A stretch of 64,000 bases of DNA from Beggiatoa alba B18LD (GCF_000245015.1 NZ_JH600070.1:3492684-3556683), one strand, 5' to 3'. Positions 48,079 to 57,953 are shown, counted from the first letter of the stretch. A program made the numbers and translations. Notes: generated from the sequence alone by a model not told the origin.

Positions 48079-49074
48079 ATGTTCTTATTCAAAAAACCTG
48101 TTGTTCTTGCGAGTTCTTTTTCTTTACTCATGCTATATGCCCTGTCTTCTAGCGCAGCAACAGGCAATATATTTGTCAGTGTGGAAAATGATAATGCTGT
48201 CGTCGTTTTGGATGGTAAAACCTATGAAAAACGCATGACGATTAAAACGAGTGAGCAACCCCGACATTTACAATTCAGTCCAAATCATGACTTGATTTAT
48301 GTTGCTTGTGGCGACGGTAATCGAGTTGATGTGATTGATGTTAACAAACTGTCTGTTGTCAACAGTTTAGATGTTGGCGAAGAGCCAGAAATTTTTGATA
48401 TTAGCCCTGATGGTAAATATCTTTATGTTTCTAATGAAGATGATGGTGAATTAAGTGTTTATGATTTAAACGCACACAAAATTGTTTCACAAGTTGAAGT
48501 TGGTGAAGAGCCTGAAGGGGTATTAGTCAGTCACGATGGCAATACTGTTTATGTGACATCTGAAGTCGCTAATATGGTTCACGTTGTCGATGTAACTGAT
48601 AAAGCCTCTCCAAGTGTGAAGAAAAATATTGTTGTCAATACTCGCCCTCGCCGTTTCGCCCTCACCACTGATGGCAAAACGCTGTTTGTCTCCAATGAAA
48701 TTGGGGGCAGTGTCAGCATGATTGATACAGCTGACAGCAAGGTCAGTGGAGAAATTAAGTTCACTCCAAAAGGCTTCCGTCCTGATGAAGTTACCCCTGT
48801 CGGTCTTGTCTTAAGCAAAGATAATAAAACGCTTTACGTTGCATTAGGACGTGCAAACCATGTTGCGGTTGTGGATACAGAGACAAAAACTGTTAAGGAT
48901 TATGTCCTTGTTGGTAATCGTGCATGGGGAACTACATTGAATAAAGACAACAGCTTGCTTTTTGTCACCAATGGCATGAGCGACGACATGTCTATCATTA
49001 ATACAGCAACCCTTAAAGTTGAAAAGTCTATTCCTATTGGACGTGTACCCCATAGCGTTTTAATTGATGAATAA
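48079..49074 (+). CDS. Exported YVTN-type beta-propeller protein
   Basis: 331 aa with a signal peptide (VVLASSFSLLMLYALSSSAATG) and ribosome binding site AAGGAGAG. About seven ~42-residue blades are visible, each with the YVTN-like core (LIYVACGDGNRVDVID, YLYVSNEDDGELSVYD, TVYVTSEVANMVHVVD, LFVSNEIGGSVSMID, LYVALGRANHVAVVD, LFVTNGMSDDMSII). This layout is like the PQQ-catabolism-associated beta-propeller family, but no alcohol dehydrogenase gene is near. Binding partner unknown. Confidence 0.85.
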   Translation: MFLFKKPVVLASSFSLLMLYALSSSAATGNIFVSVENDNAVVVLDGKTYEKRMTIKTSEQPRHLQFSPNHDLIYVACGDGNRVDVIDVNKLSVVNSLDVGEEPEIFDISPDGKYLYVSNEDDGELSVYDLNAHKIVSQVEVGEEPEGVLVSHDGNTVYVTSEVANMVHVVDVTDKASPSVKKNIVVNTRPRRFALTTDGKTLFVSNEIGGSVSMIDTADSKVSGEIKFTPKGFRPDEVTPVGLVLSKDNKTLYVALGRANHVAVVDTETKTVKDYVLVGNRAWGTTLNKDNSLLFVTNGMSDDMSIINTATLKVEKSIPIGRVPHSVLIDE

Positions 49075-49127
49075 CCAAGTAGTTGAATAGTTTTCGATTT
49101 TTATACCACTTCGTTTTTTATTACTTA

Positions 49128-49437
49128 ACCTGAGTTCAGCGAGTTTCTTTTAAAAAGACAACAGCTTGTCTGAATCAGGATTCTCAGGATTTTCAGGATT
49201 AGTAGGATTAAAAAGCGTGATTCACCTGACCTTTTGGTTTGAGGGTTTTAAATCCTGCTAATCCTGAAAATCCTGATTCAGACAATGTTTTAATCTTGTC
49301 TGGTGAATCCCGATGAAAAACAAGAGAATAATTTCTGCCAGTCCTTCAACCCTTTTCGCGTGTTCCGATAGACCTGCTAGGTTTTGAAAACCTAGCAGGT
49401 CTCTGTTTTATTTTATAAAATTTGCTTAACTCAGGTT
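49128..49437. repeat. Composite mobile repeat with ACCTGAGTT ends
   Basis: Left end ACCTGAGTTCAGCGAG and right end, read inward, ACCTGAGTTAAGC. Inside are a 116-bp hairpin (49168-49283: GTCTGAATCAGGATT against its inverted copy) and an AGACCTGC-type palindrome (49370-49402). The segment after the left end (TTTCTTTTAAAAAGACAACAG) also occurs in the MITE at 23774. Confidence 0.75.
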
Positions 49438-49457
49438 ACTAGGTTTTCAAAACCTAG

Positions 49458-49552
49458 TATAGTAACCGTACCATAAAGTGATTTAAATCTAGGACTGGCA
49501 GTCCTGTGAGGACTGCCAGTCCTTCATGTCGTTTTATAATATGTTTGCTATA
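49458..49552. repeat. TATAGTAACCGTA-type palindromic repeat (full form)
   Basis: 95 bp. Terminal inverted repeats of about 20 bp enclose AGGACTGGCAGTCCT and AGGACTGCCAGTCCT, which can pair with each other. Same length and sequence family as the copy at 60021-60115, which is inverted. Confidence 0.85.
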
Positions 49553-49699
49553 GGTCTGTCGGTAACAGGATTTAAAACCCTTAAACCAAGAAATTAATGC
49601 GAATCACGCTTTTTAATTCTGCTAATTCTGAAAATTCTGTGAATTCTGATTCAGACAAATACTTGTTTTTTTAAAAATAAATCCATCGAACTCAGGCTA
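49553..49699. repeat. Further CTGATTCAG-type repeat copy, degraded
   Basis: GGATTTAAAACCCTTAAACC, ATTCTGATTCAGACAAA and TCGAACTCAGG match parts of the copies near 5400, 49168 and 52700. The left side is incomplete, so it may be a fused remnant. The remaining 200 bases to the pat start are AT-rich with no feature seen. Confidence 0.65.
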
Positions 49700-49908
49700 T
49701 CTTATAACTGATTAAACTGTTATAAATTCAGAAAACACAGTATTATCTTTTTTGATAAAACAATAATCTGCTGTTTATTAATATTAATCATTACAACAAT
49801 AAACAGACTCCATGCAACTCATAATGTTGCAATGCACAAATTTCACCTATATTTTTTGTTATAATTAAACTAACAAATAAGTAGGCATAAAAATGGACCA
49901 TTACACCT

Positions 49909-52587
49909 ATGAGCAAACACTACCTAAAAACCCTATTTTCCCCGACATCTATCGCCGTTTTTGGCGCGAATAATACAGAAGACTCTGTGGGACAAGTGGT
50001 TTTTAAAAACCTGCTTGAAGGGGGCTATAAAGGCAAGCTCTACCCAATTAATCCCCAATTTGACAAAGTTTTAGAACAACCCTGTTATAAAAATTTAAAA
50101 ACCCTTGCACAACCTGTCGACCTTGCCATTATCACCACGCCTGCCAGTGCTGTTGCTTCCATTATTGAAGATTGCGGCGAACACGATGTTAAAATGGCGG
50201 TTATTATCTCCGCAGGCTTTAGCGAAACAGGGCTACAAGGGGCTAAATTAGAAAAGAAAGTTGTAGATTTAGCCAAAAAATACGGGATTCATTTTATTGG
50301 TCCTAACTGTCTTGGATTTATGCGGACAGAAATTAATCTCAATGCGACTTTTTTCAAAAGCAAAGCCAAATCAGGCAATCTTGCCCTTGTGTCACAATCA
50401 GGCGCGCTCTGTGCGGCAGTGCTTGACTGGGCAGTGCCTAACGACGTTGGATTCTCTACTGTTGTTTCCATGGGCACATCGGCCGATTTAGATTTTGGCG
50501 AAGTCCTAGACTTCCTCGTTTCAGACCCAAAAACGCAAGGTATCCTACTCTACGTAGAAGGGATTCATCACTCCCGCAGTTTTATGAGCTCCCTTCGTGC
50601 GGCTGCTCGGATTAAACCCGTATTAGTCATCAAAAGCGGGCGACACCAAGCCACAGCCCGTGCCGCAATGTCACACAGTGGCGCGTTAATCGGTGAAGAT
50701 GAAGCCTTTGATGCAGCCCTGCAACGGGCTGGGGTCGTGCGTGTTAGCAACTTTGGGCAACTTTTCTCCGCAGCTAAAACCCTTGCCTCCCGCTACAAAG
50801 CTAAAGGCAACCGCCTTGCTATCGTTACCAACGGCGGGGGGCCCGGTGTGATGGCGACTGACCGTGCGGCTGATTTACGAGTGCCCCTTGCACAATTAAG
50901 CCAAAGCACATTGGATGAACTCAATAAAACCTTACCTGCAACATGGTCACATGCAAACCCTATTGATATCATCAGCGATGCAGGACAAGAGCGTTATCAA
51001 CAAGCAGTCTCTATTTGCTTGAAAGACCCCAATGTCGACGCGGTGTTAGTCATCCTCACCCCGCAAGCCATGAGCCATCCCTTAGAAGCCGCACAAGCAA
51101 TGGTACAAATTGCAGAACAGTCCAGTAAACCCATACTTGCTTGCTGGATGGGAGGCACACAAATTGCGGAATGTCGTCGCTTATTTGTACAATCACGTAT
51201 CCCTGAATTTCGCACTCCTGAAGCCGCTGTCGAAGCCTTTTATTACCTATCTGCCTATCACAGCAATCAACAACTACTCCTACAAACGCCTGCCTCTATG
51301 GGCTATGTTGAAGCCCCAGACATTGAAGGCGCGCGGATGATTATTGAAAGCGTGTTAGCAGAACGGCGCAAAATTCTCACTGAAATGGAATCCAAAGCCC
51401 TGCTGGGCGCATTCCGTATTCCTATCGTCAACACTGCAACCGCTCACACTGTCAACGAAGCCATAGTATTAGCGGCTTCCATGGGCTTTCCTGTCGCCTT
51501 AAAAATTAACTCGCCCGATATTACCCATAAAAGCGATGTCGGCGGGGTTAAACTCAACTTACAAAACGCCTCCGAAGTCCGTGAAGCCTTCCGTGAAATT
51601 ATGGAAAGCGTCAAAGAATCTGCGCCAGATGCCCGCGTTTACGGTGTCACCGTTGGCAAAATGAGCGACAAAGTACATGGGCGTGAATTATATGTCGGTG
51701 TCTTCCGCGACCCCGTTTTTGGTCCTGTCATCAGCTTAGGCATGGGCGGGACGATGGTCGAAGTCATCGCGGATAAAGCTGTCAGCCTACCGCCACTGAA
51801 TCGCTATCTTGCTAAAAGCATGATTAGCAAAACCCGTGTTGCCAAACTGCTAGAACCTTTCCGCAAAATGCCTGCGGCAAATGTAGAAGCTGTGGAAGCT
51901 GTACTCTTGCACGTTTCTGAAATGGTTTGCGAACTGCCATGGTTACAAGAAATGGATATTAATCCCTTGATTGTCGACGAAAATGGCGCAGTTGCAGTTG
52001 ATGCCCGTATTGTTGTCAACTATTACACCGCAGGCGCAGACCGCTACGCCCACATGGCAATTTATCCGTATCCCACGCATTTAGTAGAAAAATGGGAACT
52101 GCCCGACGGGACAGATGTCACCATCCGCCCGATTCGTCCTGAAGATGCAGACATGGAAAAAGATTTTGTGAAAAATTTATCGGAAGAATCCAAATACTTC
52201 CGCTTTATGCAAAATCTGCATGAACTCACGCCTATTATGGTCGTGCGTTTCACCCAAATTGACTATGACCGAGAATTAGCCCTGATTGCGGTGATTCAAC
52301 GAGATGAGGGTGATTTACAAGTAGGGGTTGCGCGTTACTCTACCAATCCTGATGGTGAAACCTGCGAATTTGCCTTAGTCGTTTCTGACCAATGGCAAGG
52401 ACACGGCTTTGCCCATAAATTAATGACATCCTTAATGAATGCCGCACGAATGAAAGGATTAAAAATCATTCAAGGGGAAGTCTTGAGTAATAATCACAAT
52501 ATGTTAAAACTCATGCATAAACTGGGTTTTGTTTGCATATTGGATGAAGAAGACCGCACTGTAACGTTAGTTAGCCGTAATTTGTAA
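49909..52587 (+). CDS. Protein lysine acetyltransferase of the Pat/PatZ type (NDP-forming acyl-CoA synthetase fold + GNAT)
   Basis: 892 aa. Domains in order: CoA-binding domain (LFSPTSIAVFGANNTEDSVGQ), succinyl-CoA-synthetase-like ligase domain (FIGPNCLGFM, SQSGALCAAVLDWA, MSHSGALIGEDEAFDAAL), ATP-grasp subdomain (GFPVALKINSPDITHKSDVGGVKLN), and a C-terminal GNAT domain from about residue 730 (TDVTIRPIRPEDADMEKDFV, VSDQWQGHGFAHKLMTSLM). Pat proteins acetylate acetyl-CoA synthetase and other targets. Length and order match E. coli PatZ. It sits between two mobile repeat blocks. Confidence 0.92.
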   Translation: MSKHYLKTLFSPTSIAVFGANNTEDSVGQVVFKNLLEGGYKGKLYPINPQFDKVLEQPCYKNLKTLAQPVDLAIITTPASAVASIIEDCGEHDVKMAVIISAGFSETGLQGAKLEKKVVDLAKKYGIHFIGPNCLGFMRTEINLNATFFKSKAKSGNLALVSQSGALCAAVLDWAVPNDVGFSTVVSMGTSADLDFGEVLDFLVSDPKTQGILLYVEGIHHSRSFMSSLRAAARIKPVLVIKSGRHQATARAAMSHSGALIGEDEAFDAALQRAGVVRVSNFGQLFSAAKTLASRYKAKGNRLAIVTNGGGPGVMATDRAADLRVPLAQLSQSTLDELNKTLPATWSHANPIDIISDAGQERYQQAVSICLKDPNVDAVLVILTPQAMSHPLEAAQAMVQIAEQSSKPILACWMGGTQIAECRRLFVQSRIPEFRTPEAAVEAFYYLSAYHSNQQLLLQTPASMGYVEAPDIEGARMIIESVLAERRKILTEMESKALLGAFRIPIVNTATAHTVNEAIVLAASMGFPVALKINSPDITHKSDVGGVKLNLQNASEVREAFREIMESVKESAPDARVYGVTVGKMSDKVHGRELYVGVFRDPVFGPVISLGMGGTMVEVIADKAVSLPPLNRYLAKSMISKTRVAKLLEPFRKMPAANVEAVEAVLLHVSEMVCELPWLQEMDINPLIVDENGAVAVDARIVVNYYTAGADRYAHMAIYPYPTHLVEKWELPDGTDVTIRPIRPEDADMEKDFVKNLSEESKYFRFMQNLHELTPIMVVRFTQIDYDRELALIAVIQRDEGDLQVGVARYSTNPDGETCEFALVVSDQWQGHGFAHKLMTSLMNAARMKGLKIIQGEVLSNNHNMLKLMHKLGFVCILDEEDRTVTLVSRNL

Positions 52588-52612
52588 AAAAAGCTGAGTT
52601 TTCATTAAGAAA

Positions 52613-52808
52613 AGACCTGCTAGGTTTTCAAAACCTAACAGGTCTTTTTTTGTCTGAATCAGAATTCACAGAATTTTCAGAATTAGCAGAATTAAAAAAC
52701 GTGATTCGTATTAATTTCTTGGTTTAAGGGGTTTAAATTCTGTTAATTCTGAAAATCCTGATTCAGATAAACTATTGTCTTTTTAACAAAAACTCGCCGA
52801 ACTCAAGT
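52613..52808. repeat. Composite repeat: AGACCTGC palindrome plus CTGATTCAG hairpin
   Basis: An AGACCTGC-type palindrome with T6 (52613-52651) serves as terminator for the Pat gene. A long hairpin with GTCTGAATCAGAATT at one end and ATCCTGATTCAGAT at the other (52652-52770) follows. The right end TCGCCGAACTCAAGT (52794-52808) overlaps the last codons of the metallophosphoesterase gene and supplies its TGA. Confidence 0.8.
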
Positions 52809-53648
52809 CAATCTCAATACACTAATTTCTGGACGACAGTTAAAACGTAATCCGTATAAATTTCCCACTCCTGTTGTCACATATAACTGTTTTTTACCAA
52901 GCAAATAAAGTCCTGCAACATAAGATTTATCTAACACAGGTGCAAAAGGGGCACGGTTTAAAAAGGGAATCACAAACTGTCCACCGTGTGTATGTCCACT
53001 TAACATTAAATCCCATGAATAATCCATTAAAAAATCTTTTGTATCAGGATTATGTGATAATAAAATCGTAGGGGCTGAAACAGTCGGCAACTGTGCAAAA
53101 GCTGTTTGTGGGTCAGCTTCTCCCGCCCAAACATCACCTAAACCGACTAATTTAAGCGGTTGTTGCGCCAGATTTAGCAGTGCATGTTGATTGTGTAAAA
53201 GTTGAATATTGGCGGATTGCAATAACTCACGGATAATACTTGTATTTGCATAGCCATGATGTTCAATTGCCCATTCTCCGCCGTCATGGTTTCCGAGACA
53301 GGCAAAGGTAGGCGCATGTGTACTAAGACGGTGCAAAATTTGTCGATACCGCTCAAGGGTCTGAGTTTCAAGGGTGCTGGATACGTAATCCCCTGTTAAA
53401 CAAATACAATCTGCTTCAATCTGTGTTGCTAATTGGCAAGCTGTTTCAATAAAATCTAATGAAACAACTTGAGAGGCATGAAAGTCTGATAAGTGTAAGA
53501 GCGTAATCGGTTTTTTTAAGGGTATTTCTAACGGTATTAGTTGTTCAGTGATTTTTAACCACTGTGATTCAATAAAATAGCTGTAGCTGACACCGCCAAC
53601 AAGCGTGCTATAAAATCCCATCCGCAAAAATTGACGGCGTGACAGCAT
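52803..53648 (-). CDS. Calcineurin-like metallophosphoesterase
   Basis: 281 aa. N-terminus MLSRRQFLRMGFYSTLVGG has a twin-arginine-like pattern and a hydrophobic stretch, so membrane anchoring or Tat export is likely. Metal-binding motifs: LLHLSDFHA, CLTGDYV, CLGNHDGG, LLSHNPD, LSGHTHGG. Similar to YaeI/LpxG-type phosphoesterases. The stop codon lies in the end of a mobile repeat. Substrate not known. Confidence 0.88.
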   Translation of the reverse strand: MLSRRQFLRMGFYSTLVGGVSYSYFIESQWLKITEQLIPLEIPLKKPITLLHLSDFHASQVVSLDFIETACQLATQIEADCICLTGDYVSSTLETQTLERYRQILHRLSTHAPTFACLGNHDGGEWAIEHHGYANTSIIRELLQSANIQLLHNQHALLNLAQQPLKLVGLGDVWAGEADPQTAFAQLPTVSAPTILLSHNPDTKDFLMDYSWDLMLSGHTHGGQFVIPFLNRAPFAPVLDKSYVAGLYLLGKKQLYVTTGVGNLYGLRFNCRPEISVLRLT

Positions 53649-53660
53649 GTTAAATACTCC

Positions 53661-54788
53661 CTAACGCAATAATTTTTCTAAAATACGTTCATAAATAGCC
53701 GATAATCGGTCTAATTCTGCAATACTGACACATTCATCAACTTTGTGAATTGTTTGATTAATAACACCAAGTTCAACAACTTGTGTTCCCATCGTAGCGA
53801 TAAAACGCCCGTCTGATGTCCCGCCCGATGTTGATAATTCTGTCGGATAGCCACAGACTTCTTCTATCGCGCTTTGTGTCGCACTGACGAGTTCCGCAGG
53901 TTCGGTTAAAAACGGTAAGCCTGATAATCGCCATGTTATTTCGTAGTTTAAGCCATATTGATCGAGTACAGCTTGCACACGCGCTTTTAATATATCGGCG
54001 GTCACTTCTGTGCTATAACGAAAATTAAACATCACTTCTAATTCCGCAGGAATGACATTTTCTGCGCCTGTACCTGCATGAATATTGGAAATTTGAAAAG
54101 TGGTAGGTGGAAAAAAGGCGTTGCCATTGTCCCACTCTGTTGAGCAAAGTGTCTGCAAAGCCTGCGAAAAGTGATGAATAGGATTATTTGCCAAGTGTGG
54201 ATAGGCGACATGCCCTTGTACCCCTTTCACAATTAACTTGCCATTGAGCGAGCCACGCCGACCATTTTTAACCATATCACCGACTTGTTTAATACTGGAT
54301 GGTTCACCAATAATGCACCAATCTATCAACTCATCGCGTTGTTTCAGGTGTTCTACCACTTTCACTGTACCATCAACGGAAGGCCCTTCTTCGTCGCTGG
54401 TGATTAAAAAGCCAATAGAGCCTTTATGTTTTTGATTTTTTTGCACAAAGCGTTCACACGCGGTCAACATCGCGGCTAATCCGCCTTTCATGTCAGCAGC
54501 TCCCCGTCCGTATAACAATCCATTGTGTATGGTTGGAATAAAGGGCGGAAAACGCCACGCATTGAGCGAACCTGTAGGCACAACATCTGTGTGTCCTGCA
54601 AAAACTAGCAATGGTTGTGCTTTACCACGTCTTGCCCAAAAATTATCGACATCGCCAAAGCGTAAGGGTTCTATTGTAAAATCTAGGGCTTGTAATCTTG
54701 CTATCATCACATCTTGACATCCTGCATCGGTTGGTGTGACCGAGGGACGGCTGATTAAATTGATAGCAAGGTCTAACGTATCAGACAT
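53661..54788 (-). CDS. dapE: Succinyl-diaminopimelate desuccinylase
   Basis: 375 aa dizinc M20 enzyme of lysine and diaminopimelate synthesis. Zinc and catalytic motifs: [39 protein letters not shown] with the catalytic Glu pair, and the C-terminal [11 protein letters not shown] His. The [10 protein letters not shown] motif is typical for DapE. Twelve bases separate it from the downstream phosphoesterase gene, so they may be cotranscribed. Confidence 0.96.
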   Translation of the reverse strand: MSDTLDLAINLISRPSVTPTDAGCQDVMIARLQALDFTIEPLRFGDVDNFWARRGKAQPLLVFAGHTDVVPTGSLNAWRFPPFIPTIHNGLLYGRGAADMKGGLAAMLTACERFVQKNQKHKGSIGFLITSDEEGPSVDGTVKVVEHLKQRDELIDWCIIGEPSSIKQVGDMVKNGRRGSLNGKLIVKGVQGHVAYPHLANNPIHHFSQALQTLCSTEWDNGNAFFPPTTFQISNIHAGTGAENVIPAELEVMFNFRYSTEVTADILKARVQAVLDQYGLNYEITWRLSGLPFLTEPAELVSATQSAIEEVCGYPTELSTSGGTSDGRFIATMGTQVVELGVINQTIHKVDECVSIAELDRLSAIYERILEKLLR

Positions 54789-55085
54789 GGTTATTCCTTT
54801 TACAGTGCATTACTGAAAATATAATTCATTCAATATAAAGCGTAATTAAGCGATACTATGTATTTTGTCTTTATCGCTGACTGCTTCTTATTAATGTGCA
54901 ACATTAGGGGGATATCCCCGTATCCATCATGAACTTTCTCGTTATAAAATTCCTACTGGTATTTTTCTTGCTAAGTGGAAAATGACGCGCATTAATTAAA
55001 AAACGGCATGTTACATTATAAACACGCTATGCTATGCACTCCTGCTTTTTAATTTTTCCTATTGAATAGACACGACCTTATTGTT

Positions 55086-56105
55086 ATGACAGAACCTTAT
55101 GCCCATTGTTTACGCCCTCAATTCACAGAACAATTACTCACAACGCTACACCGTAAAGGTAAAAATGGGCTTGCATTAAATTTAGTGGGTGAATCAGGGC
55201 TAGGAAAAGGGCGATTATTAGCGGATATCAAACGATGTCGCCTAGACAATACACAGGTTTTATTAGCCGATATGGCAGTGTATAAAGATAATTATGACCG
55301 ACTGATTATGCATCTTTGGCAGCAAATTCAGCCCTGCTATAAGGGTGATAAACAAGTCGCTGTCGAATTATGGGATATTGTCCGTTTATTTGAAAAAACA
55401 GATAATTATCTTGTTATTTTATTAATGAATTTTGACCAGTTATTGAATAATCCAACGCTAGATAAAAAATATAAATTGAAGTTTTTTGATAATTTAAACA
55501 CGTTACGCCAACACACCAATATGATGTTAATTTGTGTCACACATCGCCCGCATTATTTAAGCAATGTTTTTTTAGAAGGTGAGTTTTATCGACAATCTTG
55601 GCTAAATTTGCAAGAAATGACTTTGCCAGCCTTGACCCGTCAAGAAATTATTACCGAGTTAGTCAAACGCCAAAAATTGGTTTTAACTGTTCCTGAAACG
55701 ATGGCGTTATTACAAGTGATTGAAAACCATTCTCAACCTTATGCTTTACTGGAATATATTGCCCGTAAATTATCTGTGCGTCAGGATAAACATTTAACCA
55801 TTAACGAGCGAGTAAAAAAATGGGAATCGCAATTTAATGAATTAGCAGGGATTAGCTACTGGAAAAAATTTTATGATGGGATTCAATCGACTTTTTCGAC
55901 AGTAAAAAGCTATTTTGTAAATCAATGGTTAAAACTAAAACAAAAACGTTGGCGACCTTCACCGATTATTGAAAGTCCTATTATTCCCTTTGTAAGCGCG
56001 AATGATGCGTTAAAACAACAGTTTGGGGATAAGATAGTTAAGTCTCCGACACAGGCGGAGAAGGTAGATACTGATTTACCCCCACCGTCGCTACCGTCGT
56101 CTTAG
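55086..56105 (+). CDS. AAA/STAND-like ATPase of unknown function
   Basis: 339 aa from ATG 55086; an upstream TTG is less likely. LVGESGLGKGRLLADIK resembles a Walker A loop, but the residue after Lys is Gly, not Ser or Thr. A Walker B-like NYLVILLMNFDQLL and an MLICVTHRP sensor-like segment follow, then a winged-helix-like region (LPALTRQEIITELVKR) and a basic tail. Similar organisation to ORC/TniB-like ATPases. Its 3' end overlaps the convergent glycosyltransferase gene by 68 bases. Not assigned to a pathway. Confidence 0.7.
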   Translation: MTEPYAHCLRPQFTEQLLTTLHRKGKNGLALNLVGESGLGKGRLLADIKRCRLDNTQVLLADMAVYKDNYDRLIMHLWQQIQPCYKGDKQVAVELWDIVRLFEKTDNYLVILLMNFDQLLNNPTLDKKYKLKFFDNLNTLRQHTNMMLICVTHRPHYLSNVFLEGEFYRQSWLNLQEMTLPALTRQEIITELVKRQKLVLTVPETMALLQVIENHSQPYALLEYIARKLSVRQDKHLTINERVKKWESQFNELAGISYWKKFYDGIQSTFSTVKSYFVNQWLKLKQKRWRPSPIIESPIIPFVSANDALKQQFGDKIVKSPTQAEKVDTDLPPPSLPSS

Positions 56106-56889
56106 TGGCTAAAATTGCTTGTAACCGCGCAATATTGGCGGGTTCTTGGCTTCTATCTTGTTCTGGATGCCATAAATGCAACACAGGGACAGCAAACCGT
56201 CCATCTTTACGCTTTATACCAGCCCGAATTAAACGCACGACTAAATCCGCGTCTTCATGTCCCCAGCCCTGAAATTGTTCATCGAAGCCATTCACAGCTA
56301 AAAAATCTGTACGCCAGACTGCCAAATTACACGTTTTTGCCCCTTGCCAACGGTCAAGATATCTTTTACGCCAGTAGGTTGGCATCGGTAAGGGATATAA
56401 AGGCAGAAGTCGATTAATATCGCCTTGCCAGTAAGTCCGCCACCATGTCCAGAAATGCTGGGGAATTATCATTCTGTCTTGCAAAACTGCCTGTGTGAAT
56501 CGTTCACTGAGCAAAACTCGATTACCTGCGACAAAATAACCTACTTCCGCCAATTTAATATGTTGCGCCACGAAATCAGGGCGGGGAATGCAATCCCCAT
56601 CTAAAAAAATACAATAATTTCCCGTCGCTTTTGCAACGGCTCGATTGCGAGCCATCCCTGCACGAAAACCGTCATCTGTTTGCCAACTATGTACTAAGCG
56701 ATAGGGTAAAGTCTTTTGTAATTGCTGAATTAAATAGGCAGTTTCTACCCGCGAGCCATCATCTGCAACAATGATTTCTAAGGTCTGTAAAGCGATTGCT
56801 TGCTGTTGTGCGAGGGCAAGTAAAACCCGTTTTAACGCATCAGGGCGGTTATAAGTCGTGACGATGAGGCTGGGCTGTATTGCTAGCAT
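56038..56889 (-). CDS. GT2 glycosyltransferase with galactosyltransferase-type C-terminus
   Basis: 283 aa GT-A enzyme. SLIVTTYNRPDALKRVL, IIVADDGSR, GMARNRAVAKATGNYCIFLDGDC (DxD) and FQGWGHEDADLVVRLIRAG with the ED catalytic motif are seen. Likely adds a sugar to LPS core or another glycan. It overlaps the preceding glycosyltransferase gene by 41 bases, and its 3' end overlaps the plus-strand ATPase gene. Confidence 0.88.
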   Translation of the reverse strand: MLAIQPSLIVTTYNRPDALKRVLLALAQQQAIALQTLEIIVADDGSRVETAYLIQQLQKTLPYRLVHSWQTDDGFRAGMARNRAVAKATGNYCIFLDGDCIPRPDFVAQHIKLAEVGYFVAGNRVLLSERFTQAVLQDRMIIPQHFWTWWRTYWQGDINRLLPLYPLPMPTYWRKRYLDRWQGAKTCNLAVWRTDFLAVNGFDEQFQGWGHEDADLVVRLIRAGIKRKDGRFAVPVLHLWHPEQDRSQEPANIARLQAILATKTTVATVGVNQYLPSPPVSET

Positions 56890-57628
56890 GATGTTGACAA
56901 TAAAAAAGTTTTAAATAGCGGTAATAAGTCCCTTCCGCATTAGATACAGCGAGCATAAAGCCTTCCCGACCATCTAAAAATCCTAAACGGATGATATAAG
57001 TACGAATAAATGCCCATAAACCATGCAAAATGGCTTTGCTTAAACCGCCTTGTTTACCACGTGCAAATTGCATTTGTGCACTCGCGCTAGAATAAGCATT
57101 GACTTTTTGCAACACTTCTTCCAAGTTTTCAAAGGAATAATGCAATAACGGGGTTGTTAATTGACCGATATGCCCTTGTGTGACTAATAATTTTTCGTGG
57201 ACTAAATCAGCGGAAAAATGTGCACTTCCACGCCGAAATAAACGGGTGACATAATCAGGATACCAGCCACCATGACGCATCCAACGCCCACAATAGCGCG
57301 ATAAACGCGGAATTTGCCATGCTTCATATCTTGAATCTTGCATTACGGTTTTAATCGCCTTTTGTAAATCAGGCGTTACCACTTCATCCGCATCTAGCGA
57401 TAAGACCCAATCACTTTGAGCATACTGCAATGCTCGATTTTTCTGCACACCAAAGCCTTGCCAATCGGTATGAATAAAAATTTTATCGGTATAACGTGCA
57501 CAGCGTGTCAGCGTGTCATCCGTGCTTCCACTATCAACAATGATGATTTCATCCACCCAAGAAACAGAGGTTAAACACCTATCAATATGTAAGGCAGCAT
57601 TTTTAGTAATTACAATGACCGATAACAT
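56849..57628 (-). CDS. GT2 glycosyltransferase, WaaE/KdtX-like
   Basis: 259 aa. SVIVITKNAALHIDRCLTSV, IIIVDSGSTDDTL, GVQKNRALQYAQSDWVLSLDADE, and GWYPDYVTRLFRRG, VHEKLLV are typical of the LPS-core beta-glucosyltransferase WaaE/KdtX family. Starts one base after cyaY ends and overlaps the next GT2 gene by 41 bases; the three are one operon. Confidence 0.88.
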   Translation of the reverse strand: MLSVIVITKNAALHIDRCLTSVSWVDEIIIVDSGSTDDTLTRCARYTDKIFIHTDWQGFGVQKNRALQYAQSDWVLSLDADEVVTPDLQKAIKTVMQDSRYEAWQIPRLSRYCGRWMRHGGWYPDYVTRLFRRGSAHFSADLVHEKLLVTQGHIGQLTTPLLHYSFENLEEVLQKVNAYSSASAQMQFARGKQGGLSKAILHGLWAFIRTYIIRLGFLDGREGFMLAVSNAEGTYYRYLKLFYCQHHASNTAQPHRHDL

Positions 57629-57629
57629 A

Positions 57630-57953
57630 TTACGGCGATGTCAAAGTGACAGGTTCGCAGGCTTGCGCACTGCATAATTGGCTTAAAACTGTAAATAGCT
57701 CTGTTGCCTGCTTGTCATCACTGACCCATTGACCCGCAACATAATTAAAGTGAAAACCACCTAATTTAGACGCAACCCACAATTGTTGAACAGGTGGCTG
57801 ACGATTAATCACGATTTTAGACATATTGGCAAATGTCAAGGTTAAAATACCGCCATTATTTTCATAATCAATATCAACGCTACAGTTTTCAACCGCTTCC
57901 TCTATTGCAAACAAGGTATTATCCGCTAATTGCGCATATTCTGAGTCTGTCAT
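57630..57953 (-). CDS. cyaY: Iron-sulfur cluster regulator CyaY (frataxin)
   Basis: 107 aa. The acidic first helix (YAQLADNTLFAIEEAVE), GGILTLTFANMSKIVINRQPPVQQLWVAS and GGFHFNY are the frataxin signature. CyaY binds iron and IscS and modulates Fe-S cluster synthesis. First gene of an operon with two glycosyltransferases. Confidence 0.93.
   Translation of the reverse strand: MTDSEYAQLADNTLFAIEEAVENCSVDIDYENNGGILTLTFANMSKIVINRQPPVQQLWVASKLGGFHFNYVAGQWVSDDKQATELFTVLSQLCSAQACEPVTLTSP

Noticed and set aside
49128-49699. Possible CRISPR array
   Set aside because: Repeats are of several types, irregularly spaced, palindromic and also scattered through the window; there are no uniform spacers or cas genes.
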